A stretch of 64,000 bases of DNA from Polyangia bacterium (lineage in GTDB: Bacteria; Myxococcota_A; Polyangia; Nannocystales; Nannocystaceae), in contig JAUHWG010000019.1 of NCBI GenBank assembly GCA_030424595.1, positions 1 to 64,000 on the forward strand, given 5' to 3'. The notes beneath the pieces were generated by a model. The model saw only the letters and a program-made list of their open reading frames with translations. It was not told the DNA's origin and made no database searches. Positions 25,039-36,695 of the stretch are shown here, in pieces. Numbering within the stretch: the first letter of the stretch is position 1; each line of letters begins with the position of its first letter. The position numbers and the translations under genes are program-made.

Positions 25039-26427
25039 ATGTCGCGCAGGGAAGCGCTGAGCAAGCTCCCGAAGGTCGACCGCGTTCTCGGGGCGGCCGC
25101 CCTCGCCGGGCATCCGGTCTTGCGATCGATCCAGCGGCAGAAGGTCCAGGAGGCGCTCGCGGAGCTCCGCGCTCAGCTCCTCGCCGGGGAGAAGGGCGAG
25201 GCCGAGGCGTCGATCGAGGTGCCGACCGCCGAGGCGCTCGCGTCGACGATCGCTCGGCGTCTCGACGCGCTGATCGAGCCCCGGCCGAGGCGGGCGCTCA
25301 ACGCCACGGGCGTCGTCCTCCACACCAACCTCGGGCGGGCGCCGATGTCCGGGGAGGTGACCCAGGCGATCGCCGCGGCTGCCGGGGCCTGTGACCTCGA
25401 GGTCGACCTCGCGACCGGCCTCCGCGGCTCTCGCTATGCCCACCTCCGCCCGCTCCTCGCCGCGGTCGTCGGCGCCGAGGACGTGCACGTCGTCGGCAAC
25501 GGGGCCGCGGCCCTGCTCCTCGCCTGCACAGCCCTCGGCGGCCCGGGGGGCGTCGCGCTCTCCCGCGGGCAGATGATCGAGATCGGCGACGGCTTTCGCG
25601 TCGCGGAGATGGCCGCCGCCGGTGGAGCGGCGATCTGGGCGGTCGGCAGCACCAACCGCACCCACGCGGAGGACTACCGGCGAGCGCTCGCCGGAGAACT
25701 TCCGGGGATGTCGGGCCCCGCCTCGGCGATCCTGTGGGCTCACCTGAGCAACTTTCGTCAGGAGGGTTTTGTCGCGGAGGTCGAGCTCGCCGAGCTCGCC
25801 AAGCTCGCCGCGGAGCACGGGGTCCCGCTCATCGCGGACCTGGGCTCGGGGTCGCTCGGCGCGGGGATCCCAGGGGTTGAGCCGACGATCGCGGAGTATC
25901 TCGAGGCCGGGGTCGACGTCGTCACCTGCAGCGGCGACAAGCTCTTTGGCGGACCCCAGGCGGGGATCTTGGCCGGACGAGCGGCGCTCGTAGACCGTCT
26001 GCGGCGCCATCCGATGGCGCGAGCCCTGCGACCGGGGAAGCTGACCGTGGCCGGCCTCCAGGCGACCGCTGCCGCCCACGCACGCGGTGATGCAGCGCGC
26101 TCGCTGGGGCTCCATCGCCTCCTCGCCGCGACCCCAGAGATGCTGCGGGGACGCGCGCGGAGCCTCGCGCAGGCGCTCGGGTGGCCAGAGGAGGTCCTGC
26201 GGACGACGGTCGCGACGATCGGCGGCGGCTCGCTCCCGGGGGCGACGATCGAGGGCGTGGCGCTCGCGGTCCCCGGAGGAGCTGCGAGCCGGCGTGCGGC
26301 GATCCTTCGCCGCCTCGACCCGCCGATCATTGGCCGCATCGTCGACGGCGAGCTCTTGATCGATCTCCGCTCGCTGCCCCCGGAGGACGACGCGGCGCTG
26401 CTCGCCGGGCTTCGAGCCTTGGCCTAG
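25039..26427 (+). CDS. selA: L-seryl-tRNA(Sec) selenium transferase
   Basis: PLP enzyme that converts Ser-tRNA(Sec) to Sec-tRNA(Sec) using selenophosphate. The sequence has the SelA N-terminal domain, then NATGVVLHTNLGRAP, the family hallmark near residue 90, and the PLP-lysine motif CSGDKLFGGPQAG with Lys301. Its 462 residues match typical SelA length. It is the first of three selenium genes here, with selB convergent to it and selD beyond. Together they provide a nearly full selenocysteine pathway apart from tRNA(Sec), which was not found in this window. Confidence 0.96.
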   Translation: MSRREALSKLPKVDRVLGAAALAGHPVLRSIQRQKVQEALAELRAQLLAGEKGEAEASIEVPTAEALASTIARRLDALIEPRPRRALNATGVVLHTNLGRAPMSGEVTQAIAAAAGACDLEVDLATGLRGSRYAHLRPLLAAVVGAEDVHVVGNGAAALLLACTALGGPGGVALSRGQMIEIGDGFRVAEMAAAGGAAIWAVGSTNRTHAEDYRRALAGELPGMSGPASAILWAHLSNFRQEGFVAEVELAELAKLAAEHGVPLIADLGSGSLGAGIPGVEPTIAEYLEAGVDVVTCSGDKLFGGPQAGILAGRAALVDRLRRHPMARALRPGKLTVAGLQATAAAHARGDAARSLGLHRLLAATPEMLRGRARSLAQALGWPEEVLRTTVATIGGGSLPGATIEGVALAVPGGAASRRAAILRRLDPPIIGRIVDGELLIDLRSLPPEDDAALLAGLRALA

Positions 26428-26739
26428 CGGACCGTGGCGAGAGTCGAGCGCGCTCTCCAGCCCACGTCGTCCCTCTCGACTCGGCCAAGACTTGGAGTAC
26501 GGCCCGGTCCAGCGGCGTGTTGTCCAAGCCAATCGTGGTGCCTCTTGGTCTCGGCGAAGCGCCGCCGAGCTGGGCGGAGGGCCGACGAGGGCCGACGATG
26601 GCTGGCGAGCGCGCGGGAGATCGCCGCTGGCCGCTAGCGGGGACGGCTGCGATGAGTCGCTCGCCGACGACAGGTCCACCACACCATCAGCACCATCGAC
26701 AGGTCTGCCTGCGCGCGCCCTTTGATCGAAGGGACGCGG
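26428..26739. other. selA-selB convergent gap, no gene seen
   Basis: A 312-bp region between the converging ends of selA and selB. It was searched by eye on both strands for a tRNA(Sec) T-loop and acceptor stem; none was found. Short readings here have skewed Arg/Ala composition and are not credible as genes. Confidence 0.5.
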
Positions 26740-28737
26740 CTAGAGGTCCGCGCGGCTGCCGGGGACCCGCCGCTCGCCGTCGCGGCGGGTCAGCTGGATC
26801 CGGTCGAAGTGCTCGAGCATCGGCACGACAAACTTCCGCGAGAGGCCGGTGATGGACTTGAGCGCCTGGACGTCGATCTCGCCGTGGTCGCGGAGGTGGT
26901 CGCGGATCTGCGAGGACAGGGCGGCGTGGTCCTCGGCGGTGAGCGAGAGGTCATCGCTCACGCGGACGAGGGCGCCCAGGCGGTGGAGGGTGGAGACCGC
27001 GTCGAGGAGGGCGCGGCTCGACATCTCGGTCGTAGCCTCCACCTCCTTGAGCGTCGGTGGGGCGATCCCGCCGGCCGCGTAGATCGAGACGATGCGCTCG
27101 AGGGCCGGGGGCAGGTTGTCCTCGGCGAGGCCGCGGCCGGGGCGGGTGAGCAGGCCCTGCTCGTCGAAGAGGCAGAGATCGCCGCGGCGACAGGCGAGGT
27201 CGACCGCGGCGGCGGCGACGTCGTCGGCGACCCGCGGCGCGAGCCCTCCCTCGGCGGCTCGGCGACCGAGGCCCGGCTGGAGCGGGTGCTCCAGGTGAAA
27301 GTGATCGACGACCTCGACGGCCCGGGTCGCGAGCTCCTCGACGAGGCAGCGCAGCACCCAGCGATCGCGGCTGAGGGCGAGCGCGTCCTGGCTCACGAGG
27401 AGCGGGGCGAGGGCCTGGTCGGCGTCGAGGATCCCGGCCCGTCGTTCGAGCTGATGACGATCGACGCCGAGGGAGCCGGCGTCGATCAGGAGGGTGCGGG
27501 CGCGCTCGCACGGGTCCTCGGAGAGGAGGCCAGCCGCGACCCGGATCCACCGCGGTCGCTGGCGTCGACCCTCGCTCGGCGCCGGATCGAGGATCAGGCC
27601 GCCGCCGATCGTGTCGCCGCGGGCGTCGCTGGTGGCGTGGAGGCGGCGGAGGATCAGGCGCTGTCGCTGCCAGCAGGGGATCGGCGGGTCGAGGCGGATC
27701 CGGACGAGGCCGCGCTCGCCCGGGGCGAGGTGCTCCGTCGGCAGGGAGAACTCGCCGTCCTCTTCGAGGGTCGCGAGCGGGGTCAGGCGCCCCGTCGTGT
27801 GGGCTGTACCGGCGCAGACCTCGACGCCTGCGCCGTCCTTCCAGGGACCTGTATTATGGGGCAGGTGATCGACGAAGGCGTGGATCACCGAGGCTCGCTC
27901 GATCCGGGCGCCGGTCGTCAGGACATCGCCGCGGTGGAGCTCCGAGGTCGCGATCCCTGCGAGGTTGACGGCGATGCGAGTGCCGGAGCGGACCCCTCCC
28001 GCCGCCGCGCCGCGGACCTCGAGCCCGCGGGCGCGGAGGGTCCGGCGGCTCCGGCCATGTCCTACGGGGACGAGGTCGAGGGAGGCCTCGCGATCGCTGC
28101 GGATCCGGCCGTGGAGGAGGGTGCCCGTGATCACCGTCCCGTGCCCCTTGACGGTGAAGACCCGGTCGATCGGCAGGATCGGTCGGTCATCGGTCGGCCG
28201 CCGCGGGATCAGGCCGATCGTCCGCTTGATCGTCGACCGCAGGGCGTCGAGGCCATCGCCCGTGACAGCCGAGCAGGGGATGATCGGCGCGTCGGCGAAG
28301 GGGGTGCCCTGCAGGCCCTCGCGGACATCCTCGGTCGCGAACTCGATCGCCTCCTCGTCGCCGTCGAGGCGATCGATCTTGGTCAGGGCGACCACCCCCT
28401 GGTCGATCCCCAGGAGCGAGCAGATGCTGAGGTGCTCGCGGGTCTGCGGCATCACCCCGTCCTCGGCGGAGATCACGAGCATCACGAGATCGATCCCGCC
28501 AGCGCCGGCGATCATCGTCCGGACGAGCCCCTCGTGCCCCGGCACGTCGACGATGCTGGCCTCGAGCCCGGCGGCGATCGGCCAGGCGGCGAAGCCGAGC
28601 TCGATGGTGATCCCCCGGCGCTTCTCCTCGGTCAGGCGATCGGTGTCGACCCCGGTCAGGGCCTGGACGAGCGTCGTCTTGCCGTGGTCGATGTGGCCGG
28701 CGGTGCCGAGCACGAGCGAGCGTGGCGCCTTTGCCAT
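26740..28737 (-). CDS. selB: Selenocysteine-specific elongation factor SelB
   Basis: GTPase that delivers Sec-tRNA(Sec) to UGA codons marked by a SECIS hairpin. The G domain has GHIDHGKT (14-21), DVPGHE and TKID; the [10 protein letters not shown] switch is typical of SelB. EF-Tu-like domains 2 and 3 follow, and the C-terminal third consists of winged-helix repeats that bind the SECIS RNA. Its 665 residues are a little longer than E. coli SelB. It is divergent from selD with only 29 bp between the two start codons, so their promoters must overlap the coding starts. Presence of SelB supports reading the selD UGA as selenocysteine. Confidence 0.96.
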   Translation of the reverse strand: MAKAPRSLVLGTAGHIDHGKTTLVQALTGVDTDRLTEEKRRGITIELGFAAWPIAAGLEASIVDVPGHEGLVRTMIAGAGGIDLVMLVISAEDGVMPQTREHLSICSLLGIDQGVVALTKIDRLDGDEEAIEFATEDVREGLQGTPFADAPIIPCSAVTGDGLDALRSTIKRTIGLIPRRPTDDRPILPIDRVFTVKGHGTVITGTLLHGRIRSDREASLDLVPVGHGRSRRTLRARGLEVRGAAAGGVRSGTRIAVNLAGIATSELHRGDVLTTGARIERASVIHAFVDHLPHNTGPWKDGAGVEVCAGTAHTTGRLTPLATLEEDGEFSLPTEHLAPGERGLVRIRLDPPIPCWQRQRLILRRLHATSDARGDTIGGGLILDPAPSEGRRQRPRWIRVAAGLLSEDPCERARTLLIDAGSLGVDRHQLERRAGILDADQALAPLLVSQDALALSRDRWVLRCLVEELATRAVEVVDHFHLEHPLQPGLGRRAAEGGLAPRVADDVAAAAVDLACRRGDLCLFDEQGLLTRPGRGLAEDNLPPALERIVSIYAAGGIAPPTLKEVEATTEMSSRALLDAVSTLHRLGALVRVSDDLSLTAEDHAALSSQIRDHLRDHGEIDVQALKSITGLSRKFVVPMLEHFDRIQLTRRDGERRVPGSRADL

Positions 28738-28766
28738 CGTTCGCGAGTCTACTATGCTCCGCCGCG

Positions 28767-29894
28767 ATGTCCGACTCCGCGCACGACACGAGCCAGCCTG
28801 CGACAGAGACCGTTCGCCTCACCGAGTACGCGCGGGGAGGTGGTTGAGCCGCCAAGCTCCGGCACGGTGACCTGGTCGAGGTCCTCGAAGGGCTGCCCTC
28901 GCCTGCGCATGGGGGACATCTCGCCGATGACGGGATCTGGGTCGGTCACTCGTTGGCCGACGACGCCGCCGTCGTGCGCTTCGCCGACGACGAGTCCTGC
29001 GGTCTCGTCCTGACCACCGACGTGATCACGCCGATCGTCGACGACCCCGCCACCTTCGGGGCGATCGCCGCCTGCAACGCGCTCTCGGACGTCTACGCGA
29101 TGGGCGGGGCGCCGCGCTTCGTCCTCAACCTCGCCTTCTTCCCCGACGATCGACTGCCCCTCTCCGTGCTCCGCGAGATCCTCCGCGGCGCGGCGGAGAT
29201 CTGCGCCCAGGCGGGGGCGCCGGTCGTCGGCGGTCATACGGTCCGCGACGCCGAGCCGAAGTTCGGCCTCGCGGTCACAGGCGAGGTCGAGCGCGCCCGG
29301 ATCTGGAGCAACACGGGGGCCCGCGCGGGTCAGGCCTTGGTCCTGACCAAGGCGCTCGGCACCGGGGTGATCGGCTCCGCGATCCGGTCTGGTTCGGCGA
29401 GCGCCGAGGAGATCGACGCCGCCGTGGCGAGCATGACGACCCTCAACCAAGGGGCCCGGGCCTGCGCTCGCCGTGTCCGCGTCAGCTCGGCGACCGACGT
29501 GACCGGCTTCGGCCTCCTCGGCCATCTCCGCAACATCCTCCGCGGCTCAGGCTTGGCGGCTCGGCTGCGGATGGACAGCCTGCCCGCCCTCCCGGGCGTT
29601 CTCGCCAAGATCCGCGCCGACAAGGTCCCGGGCGGCACCCGCTCCAACCTCCGCTTCGTCAGCCCGTGGATCGCCTACGAGGGGAGGGAAGACCCGGCCC
29701 TCACGCTCCTCGCCGCGGACGCCCAGACCTCGGGCGGCCTGCTCCTCTGCGTCGACCCCGAGGACGCCGACGCCCTCGTCGAAGCGCTCGTCGCCCTCGA
29801 TCTTCCGGCGCGGCGGATCGGCGATCTCCTCGCGCCCCGCGAGGGGCTCGCGGCGCAGACGATGATCCTCGACTACAGCGGCGCGAGCTCGTAG
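28767..29894 (+). CDS. selD: Selenide, water dikinase (selenoprotein, in-frame UGA)
   Basis: Makes selenophosphate from selenide and ATP. A conventional reading would begin at TTG 28953, but the family's N-terminus is upstream in the same frame: ATG at 28767, [11 protein letters not shown], then UGA (28845-28847), then AAKL. The UGA falls exactly where other SelD proteins have the catalytic Cys or Sec (Cys17 in E. coli), before the conserved Lys30. Read as Sec27, the protein is 375 residues, a normal length. A 5-bp hairpin with a GGUCG loop starts 21 nt after the UGA. The remaining AIRS-type domains are intact: [23 protein letters not shown]. Recoding is inferred, though selA and selB next door support it. 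Confidence 0.93.
28869..28883 (+). promoter_or_regulatory. Putative bacterial SECIS hairpin in selD
   Basis: GACCU-GGUCG-AGGUC: a 5-bp stem with a 5-nt loop whose first bases are GGUC, as in known SelB-binding loops such as E. coli fdhF. The loop begins 26 nt after the UGA, inside the accepted spacing of roughly 16-37 nt. The lower stem is weak by eye. Confidence 0.65.
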
Positions 29895-29926
29895 CCGCGG
29901 TCCGCGAAGCCAGCTCCTAGTCCACG

Positions 29927-30182
29927 CCGGAGCCCTGCTCACCGAGCATCACAGCCTCCACGACGCCGACTGCCAAACCACGCCGGAGCCCTGCTCACCG
30001 AGCGCCCCAGCCTGCGCGACGCCGACTCGCGACCCACACCGGAGCCCTGCTCACCGAGCACCTCAGCCTCCACGACGCCGGCTCGCGACCCACACCGGAG
30101 CGCTGCTCACCGAGCACCTCAGCCTCCACGAAGCCGGCTCGCCACCCACACCGGAGCCCTGCTCACCGAGCACCTCAGCCTC
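29927..30182. repeat. 56-bp tandem repeat, nearly five copies
   Basis: The landmark CCGGAGCSCTGCTCACCGAG recurs at 29927, 29983, 30039, 30095 and 30151, an exact 56-bp period. The last copy is cut short. Copies are about 85-95% identical with no variable spacer, so this is not a CRISPR array. It starts 32 bp after the selD stop and runs into hairpin element copy A. Confidence 0.92.
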
Positions 30183-30189
30183 CGATACC

Positions 30190-30345
30190 CGAGCACCTCG
30201 CCCGAAGGAGGACGAGCTGCAGGGGACGGGCGAGGGGGGGCAGCGCGAGGGAGTCTAGGACGAGCGTCGCCCCCTTGGGACAAGGGGGCGACGCTCGCTC
30301 CGACCTGTCTGAGCGAGTGCTGCCCCCCCTTGACCGGCCCTTCCC
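30190..30345 (+). repeat. Two-stem hairpin element, copy A
   Basis: The core is 30234-30329: an 11-bp outer stem (30234-30244 with 30319-30329), an asymmetric loop of 16 and 21 nt, a perfect 17-bp inner stem (30261-30277 with 30281-30297) and a 3-nt loop. The loop strands include GAGTCTAGGA and CCGACCTGTCTGAG, shared by all five copies. Three inner-stem pairs and three outer-stem pairs differ from copy B or D on both sides, so pairing is kept. It lies between the convergent selD and PilZ genes. Confidence 0.92.
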
Positions 30346-30405
30346 TCGGCCTACGCACGCTCCCCTCAGCCTACGCACACTGCGTTTGTCTCGCTCATCT
30401 TCCCT

Positions 30406-30566
30406 GCCGACGGACGCCCGACGGACGCCCGGACGCCCGAAGGACGCCCGACGGACGCCCGGACGCCCGAAGGACGCCCGACGGACGCCCGGACGCCCGG
30501 ACGCCCGAAGGACGCCCGACGGACGCCCGGACGCCCGGACGCCCGAAGGACGCCCGACGGACGCCT
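30406..30566. repeat. GGACGCCCG-type short tandem repeats
   Basis: About 160 bp made of 8- and 11-bp variants of GGACGCCCGA, arranged in a composite of about 30 bp repeated some five times. Every frame is open and gives Arg/Pro/Gly/Asp runs, so reading frames here are not evidence of a gene. It lies between hairpin element A and the PilZ gene. Confidence 0.9.
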
Positions 30567-30641
30567 CTCCGCGTTCGTCGTCGCAACCGCGGAGAGCGTG
30601 TCGGCGGCGAGCGTCGGCGTGGGTTGACGGCGTCGACCCGT

Positions 30642-31079
30642 CTAGGAGGCCGCGCTCGGCCCGTCGCTATCGTCGCTATCGTCGCTATCGTCGCCGTCAT
30701 CGCCGGTGAGGTAGGCGATCGCCTTCACCAGCTCGAGCAGGCGCTCGCGGGTCTCATCGTCGTTGACGATGAACTCGATCCCCATCCCCGGCTCGCCGGT
30801 GTCGGCGTGCTTGGTGGTGTTCCACTTGACCTCGCCCTCGAGCTCGATGCTCTCCGACGGCACGTCGACCTCGTCGGGAGGGGTGAAGCGCAGGCTCAGC
30901 GTCGTCCCCAGCGGCTCGGGCTTGTCGGTGCGGATGAAGATCCCCATCGACGAGATGTCGGTGATGTACGCGTAGAGGAAGGTCGAGTCGGCGGCGTAGT
31001 CGACCTCCATGTTGACCGAGTGCCGCGGAGCGCGGCGCCGGTTCGCGTCGTCGTCTTGCGTCTGTTCGTCGGTTCCCAT
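30642..31079 (-). CDS. PilZ-domain protein, probable c-di-GMP receptor
   Basis: A 145-residue protein with one PilZ domain of the type expanded in Myxococcus (TIGR02266-like). Both c-di-GMP contacts are present: RRAPR near residue 15 (RxxxR) and DISSMG near 42 (DxSxxG). The C-terminus is an Asp/Ser run (DDSDDSDDSD) coded by 9-bp repeats and is unlikely to be structured. ATG at 31079 has AAGGGGG 8 bp upstream and is preferred to a GTG at 31097. It is 28 bp downstream of the PP2C phosphatase on the same strand, so the two probably form an operon linking Ser/Thr phosphorylation and c-di-GMP signals. Confidence 0.88.
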   Translation of the reverse strand: MGTDEQTQDDDANRRRAPRHSVNMEVDYAADSTFLYAYITDISSMGIFIRTDKPEPLGTTLSLRFTPPDEVDVPSESIELEGEVKWNTTKHADTGEPGMGIEFIVNDDETRERLLELVKAIAYLTGDDGDDSDDSDDSDGPSAAS

Positions 31080-31107
31080 GGCGTTCCCCCTTGTCACTTC
31101 GTCGTCG

Positions 31108-31881
<774 letters not shown>

Positions 31882-31987
31882 CCTAGCCGAGCCGCTCAAA
31901 CCCTGAAAGGCCTGGGTTCTCGGCCGAACAACTTTGTGCGTCCTTTGCGCAGTATGCACGTGCACGGACCTGAGGGATGATGTCGGC

Positions 31988-33277
31988 GTGGGCCTACGCG
32001 CGGAGATCATCTGCATCGGTGATGAACTCCTCACCGGCGGCACGGTAGAGACCAATTCGGCGGAGATCGGGCGTTTTCTCCGTCGCCGAGGGGTCGCCGT
32101 CCGGCGAGCGGTATCGGTCGCGGACTCGCTCGCGGCGATCGTTGGCGCGCTCCGAGAGGCGACCGAAGTCGACCTGTGCGTCATCACAGGCGGTCTCGGG
32201 CCGACCAGCGATGATCTCACATCGTCGGCGGTGGCCAAGGCCGCTGGCGTGGACTGTGGGCGCCTCGCAGAGGCCGTCGCCGAGGTTGAGGCTGCGCTCG
32301 CGCGGCGCGGTCATGAACTCGACCCGATCCAGCTCCGACAGGCGGAGGTCCCCGTCGGCGCCGCGCTGATTTTAAACCCTGTGGGGATCGCTCCGGGCTT
32401 CGCCCTCGAGATCGAGGGTCGTCTGGTGGTCGCGCTGCCCGGCGTGCCCGCCGAGATGCGGTCGATGCTCGACAGCGTCGCCGAGCTCTGCGCCGAGCAC
32501 TTCGTGAAGAAGGGCTGGTCGGGCGAGCCCCGCGCCCGCCAGATCTTCCGCTGCTTTGGCCTGCGTGAGGCGGCGATCGTAGCCCTCGTCGAGCCGGTCT
32601 TCGCCGAGCTCGGCCTGGTCGGCGAGGCGAGCGTCGGGATCCACTACCGGGCCGCGGGTCCTGAGGTCGATCTCACGGTCGACGTCGAGGAGCTCGAGAT
32701 CGCCGACGCCGCAGCGCTCGAGGCCCGGCTCCGAGAGGCCCTGGGCGAGGCGCTCTACGGTCTGGGTGAGGCGGGCCTCGCCGTCCGGATCGCCGAGTGT
32801 CTGAAGGCTCACGGGCTGACGCTCGCGACCGCAGAGTCCTGCACCGGCGGACGCGTGGCCGCGGCGATGACCGGGATCGCAGGGGTCTCCGCCTGCTTTC
32901 ATGGTGGGATCGTCGCCTACCACAACGGGATCAAAGAGAAGGTTCTCGGGATCCCCGCGGAGGTCCTGGAGACCCACGGCGCGGTCTCCGAGCCGGTCGC
33001 GCGGGGGATGGCGGACGGCGTCCGCGCCGCGCTCGAGGGGCACGCCGATCTCGGGGTCGGGATCACGGGCATCGCCGGCCCTGGCGGCGGCTCCGAGGCG
33101 AAGCCGGTCGGCACCGTCGACATCGCCGTCAGTGACGGCGAGGCGAGCCACTATCGCCGTTTTCTCTTCCGCGGCGATCGCTCCGCGATCCAGCGGGACG
33201 CGACGGCCTGGGCGCTGTGGATGGTTTTTCAGCGTTTGCGCGAGCGCGGCTTGTCGTCGGTCGACCTCGTCGATTAG
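31988..33277 (+). CDS. cinA: CinA-family protein (MoaB-like and PncC domains)
   Basis: A 429-residue protein. The N-terminal domain (COG1058 type) has [17 protein letters not shown] and [13 protein letters not shown]; it is linked to ADP-ribose pyrophosphatase activity in studied homologues. The C-terminal PncC domain (about 275-420), with [15 protein letters not shown] and [12 protein letters not shown], is nicotinamide-nucleotide amidase. GTG at 31988 has AGGG upstream and fits the family start; an ATG at 31934 would add 18 Cys-rich residues. recA starts 31 bp downstream on the same strand, an arrangement also seen in Gram-positive bacteria where cinA is part of competence or SOS regulons. 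Confidence 0.92.
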   Translation: MGLRAEIICIGDELLTGGTVETNSAEIGRFLRRRGVAVRRAVSVADSLAAIVGALREATEVDLCVITGGLGPTSDDLTSSAVAKAAGVDCGRLAEAVAEVEAALARRGHELDPIQLRQAEVPVGAALILNPVGIAPGFALEIEGRLVVALPGVPAEMRSMLDSVAELCAEHFVKKGWSGEPRARQIFRCFGLREAAIVALVEPVFAELGLVGEASVGIHYRAAGPEVDLTVDVEELEIADAAALEARLREALGEALYGLGEAGLAVRIAECLKAHGLTLATAESCTGGRVAAAMTGIAGVSACFHGGIVAYHNGIKEKVLGIPAEVLETHGAVSEPVARGMADGVRAALEGHADLGVGITGIAGPGGGSEAKPVGTVDIAVSDGEASHYRRFLFRGDRSAIQRDATAWALWMVFQRLRERGLSSVDLVD

Positions 33278-33308
33278 GGTCTAGGCCCGCGCGAGCGGAG
33301 CACGACCT

Positions 33309-34427
<1,119 letters not shown>

Positions 34428-34703
34428 GTCGGTCGGCCCGTTCGCAAGAGTAGGTCACGGCTTCGATGATCTTGGGCGCGTCGATCCCGTGAGGGCGGCG
34501 CGCTCTTTGCTTGTCGGTTGTGGTTGTCGGGTGGATCGAAAGAGTAGGTCGTGGTCCGCGGGTGCTCGGGATGACGGGCGAGCGAGCGTACGAAGGCTGA
34601 GCTTGCCGGCAGGGTAGATGTGCTCCTTCGGACATGTGTGTCGTTCTCGCTCTCGCTCTCGCTCTTCGGCGGCGTCCTTGGGCGCGACGGTCTTGGGGGG
34701 GGG

Positions 34704-34873
34704 CGGAGGCTGAGGCGAAGGGCCGGTCAAGGGGGGACACCACTCTCTCAGACAGGTCGGAGCGCGCATCGACCCCTTGTCCCAAGGGGTCGATGCGCGT
34801 CCTAGACTCGTTCGCGGTGTCCCCCCTCGCCCGTCCCCAGCGGCTCGTCCTCCTGTGGAGGGTGAGCTGAGGA
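34704..34873 (-). repeat. Two-stem hairpin element, copy B
   Basis: Inverted relative to copy A, with the core at 34731-34826. Outer stem 34731-34741 with 34816-34826, inner 17-bp perfect stem 34763-34779 with 34783-34799, 3-nt loop. The 16- and 21-nt internal loop strands are identical to those in copies D and E. It lies between the convergent recA and radA genes. The remaining parts of the 683-bp gap (34428-34703 and 34874-35110) show no gene. Confidence 0.92.
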
Positions 34874-35110
34874 CGAGGGCTACGCCGCTTGGCCACCGGT
34901 TGAGACCTCTCAAGGAGATCCTGGTCATGCAGACTTCAGCGCTGCGGGGCGGCGCTCGGTGAAGAACTCGCTCGCGTTCCCTGGCGGTCCCCCGCAGCTC
35001 GTCCTCCTGCGGGCGAGGAAGGAGCAGAGCAGAGCTGCTTGGAGGGGCAGACCTGCGGGCGTTGGTGTGAGGGCGGATCCCGGCGAACGGGCGCCTGGAG
35101 GAGCAGGACT

Positions 35111-36673
35111 TCAGCGACCGCGGCCGTGCGGATCGGGTCGCTCTTGTCGCCCTCGCTGACGCGGGTCTTGCTGACGCGGGTCTTGCTGGCGCGGGTCGTG
35201 CTGACGCTGGCCTTGCTGGCGCTGCGGAGGGCGGGCCGTGGGCTGCGGGGAGCCTGCGAAGGCGAGCTCGACGGCTTCGCCGATGGTCCGGGCGACGATG
35301 AGATCGACGCCGCGGAGGGCGGCGCGGGCCTCTTTGCTGAGGGGGGAGGAGCCCTTGGCGCCGCGGCTGATGACGATCTTGGAGAAGCCGAGGCGGGCTG
35401 CTTCGGTGACGCGGCCGTCGAGGCGAGGGACCTGGCGCAGCTCGCCGGTGAGGCCGACCTCGGCGATCGCGACCATGCCCGGATCGAGGGGGCGGCGCAT
35501 GTGGGAGGAGGCGATCGCGAGGAGGATCGCGAGGTCGCAGGCGGGCTCGCTGAGGCGGACGCCGCCGACGACGTTGATGAAGACGTCCTGGTCGAGGACG
35601 AAGAGGCCGCCGTGGCGGTCGAGCACCGCCATCAGCATCGCGACGCGGGCCGGGTCGACGCCGACGCAGGTCCGCCTCGGGTTGCCGAAGGCGGCGGCGA
35701 GGAGGGCCTGGACCTCGAGGAGGAGGGGGCGCGAGCCTTCGAGCGAGGCGGTGATGCAGGAGCCGAAGGCGCCGGGCTGGCGCTCGGCGAGGAAGACCTC
35801 GGAGGGGTTTCGGATCTCGCGCAGACCGTCGCCGCGCATCTCAAAGACGCCGAGCTCCATGGTCGAGCCGAAGCGGTTCTTGGTCGCCCGCAGCATCCGC
35901 GTCGCGTGGTCGTCGTCGCCCTCGAAGGAGAGGACCGCGTCGACGAGGTGCTCCAGGAGGCGAGGCCCGGCGAGCTGGCCGTCCTTGGTGACGTGACCCA
36001 CGACGATGACCGGCACGCCGTGGCGCTTGGCGAAGCCGATGAGCTGGGCGATCACCGTGCGGATCTGGGTGATGTTGCCGGGGAGGCCGTCTTGGGCGTC
36101 GGAGTAGACGGTCTGGACCGAGTCGACGACCAGCGCGGAGAGCTCGCCGGCGCGCTCGTTGGCGGCGGCGATGATCGCCTCGATCCGGGTGTCGGCGAGG
36201 AGGAGGAGGCGCGGGTGCGAGGCCCCGAGACGACCTGCCCGAGAGGCCACCTGCGCGACGGACTCCTCGCCGCTGGCGTAGAGCACGGGGCCCGAGCGGC
36301 GGGCCAGGCTCGCGCTCGCCTGGAGGAGGAGCGTCGACTTGCCGATCCCCGGCGGGCCGCCGACGAGGACGACGGAGCCGGGGACGAGGCCGCCGCCGAG
36401 CACCCGGTCGACCTCGCCGATGCCGCAGGGGCGTCGCGGGGCGCCGTCGACCTCGACCTGGGCCGCGGTCGAGGAGACCACCCGGGCGGTCTTGTCCGCG
36501 GTCCTGTGGAGGACGACGCGATCGTTGCCCTCAGGCTCGGCGACCTCCTCGGAGATCGTGTTCCACTCGCTGCAGGAGGGGCAGCGCCCGAACCACCCCG
36601 ACTGGGCGGCTCCGCAGGCGGAGCACACCCAGCGCGAGCGCGGCGACTTGCTCTTCGACTTACTCTTGGCCAT
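35111..36673 (-). CDS. radA: DNA repair protein RadA/Sms
   Basis: A hexameric helicase-like ATPase that helps process recombination intermediates. The N-terminal zinc finger WVCSACGAAQSGWFGRCPSC carries Cys17, 20, 31 and 34; Walker A is GGPPGIGKST (105-114); the family-specific KNRFG occurs in ATKNRFGSTMELGVFEM. The last third is a Lon-protease-like domain. After about residue 480 the sequence becomes Gln/Asp/Pro/Arg-rich, coded by 15-bp repeats (about 35155-35230), so the true domain ends earlier than the stop. It is convergent with recA, separated by hairpin element B. Confidence 0.95.
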   Translation of the reverse strand: MAKSKSKSKSPRSRWVCSACGAAQSGWFGRCPSCSEWNTISEEVAEPEGNDRVVLHRTADKTARVVSSTAAQVEVDGAPRRPCGIGEVDRVLGGGLVPGSVVLVGGPPGIGKSTLLLQASASLARRSGPVLYASGEESVAQVASRAGRLGASHPRLLLLADTRIEAIIAAANERAGELSALVVDSVQTVYSDAQDGLPGNITQIRTVIAQLIGFAKRHGVPVIVVGHVTKDGQLAGPRLLEHLVDAVLSFEGDDDHATRMLRATKNRFGSTMELGVFEMRGDGLREIRNPSEVFLAERQPGAFGSCITASLEGSRPLLLEVQALLAAAFGNPRRTCVGVDPARVAMLMAVLDRHGGLFVLDQDVFINVVGGVRLSEPACDLAILLAIASSHMRRPLDPGMVAIAEVGLTGELRQVPRLDGRVTEAARLGFSKIVISRGAKGSSPLSKEARAALRGVDLIVARTIGEAVELAFAGSPQPTARPPQRQQGQRQHDPRQQDPRQQDPRQRGRQERPDPHGRGR

Positions 36674-36695
36674 CAGCGGGGGTGTTCGGCCGCCG

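Noticed and set aside
26428-26739. selC (tRNA-Sec) between selA and selB
   Set aside because: No T-loop, anticodon UCA stem or long variable arm could be aligned on either strand.
26722-29013. 763-codon plus-strand reading across selB
   Set aside because: Antisense to an unmistakable selB and runs over the true selD start; no recognisable domain.
29927-30182. CRISPR array
   Set aside because: The 56-bp units are contiguous with no unique spacers, and no cas genes are present.
34634-34870. Small protein conserved among hairpin copies (DRSERASTPC...)
   Set aside because: The frame is not kept: the loop in copies D and E is one base longer, so the second half shifts. Conservation is of structure, not protein.
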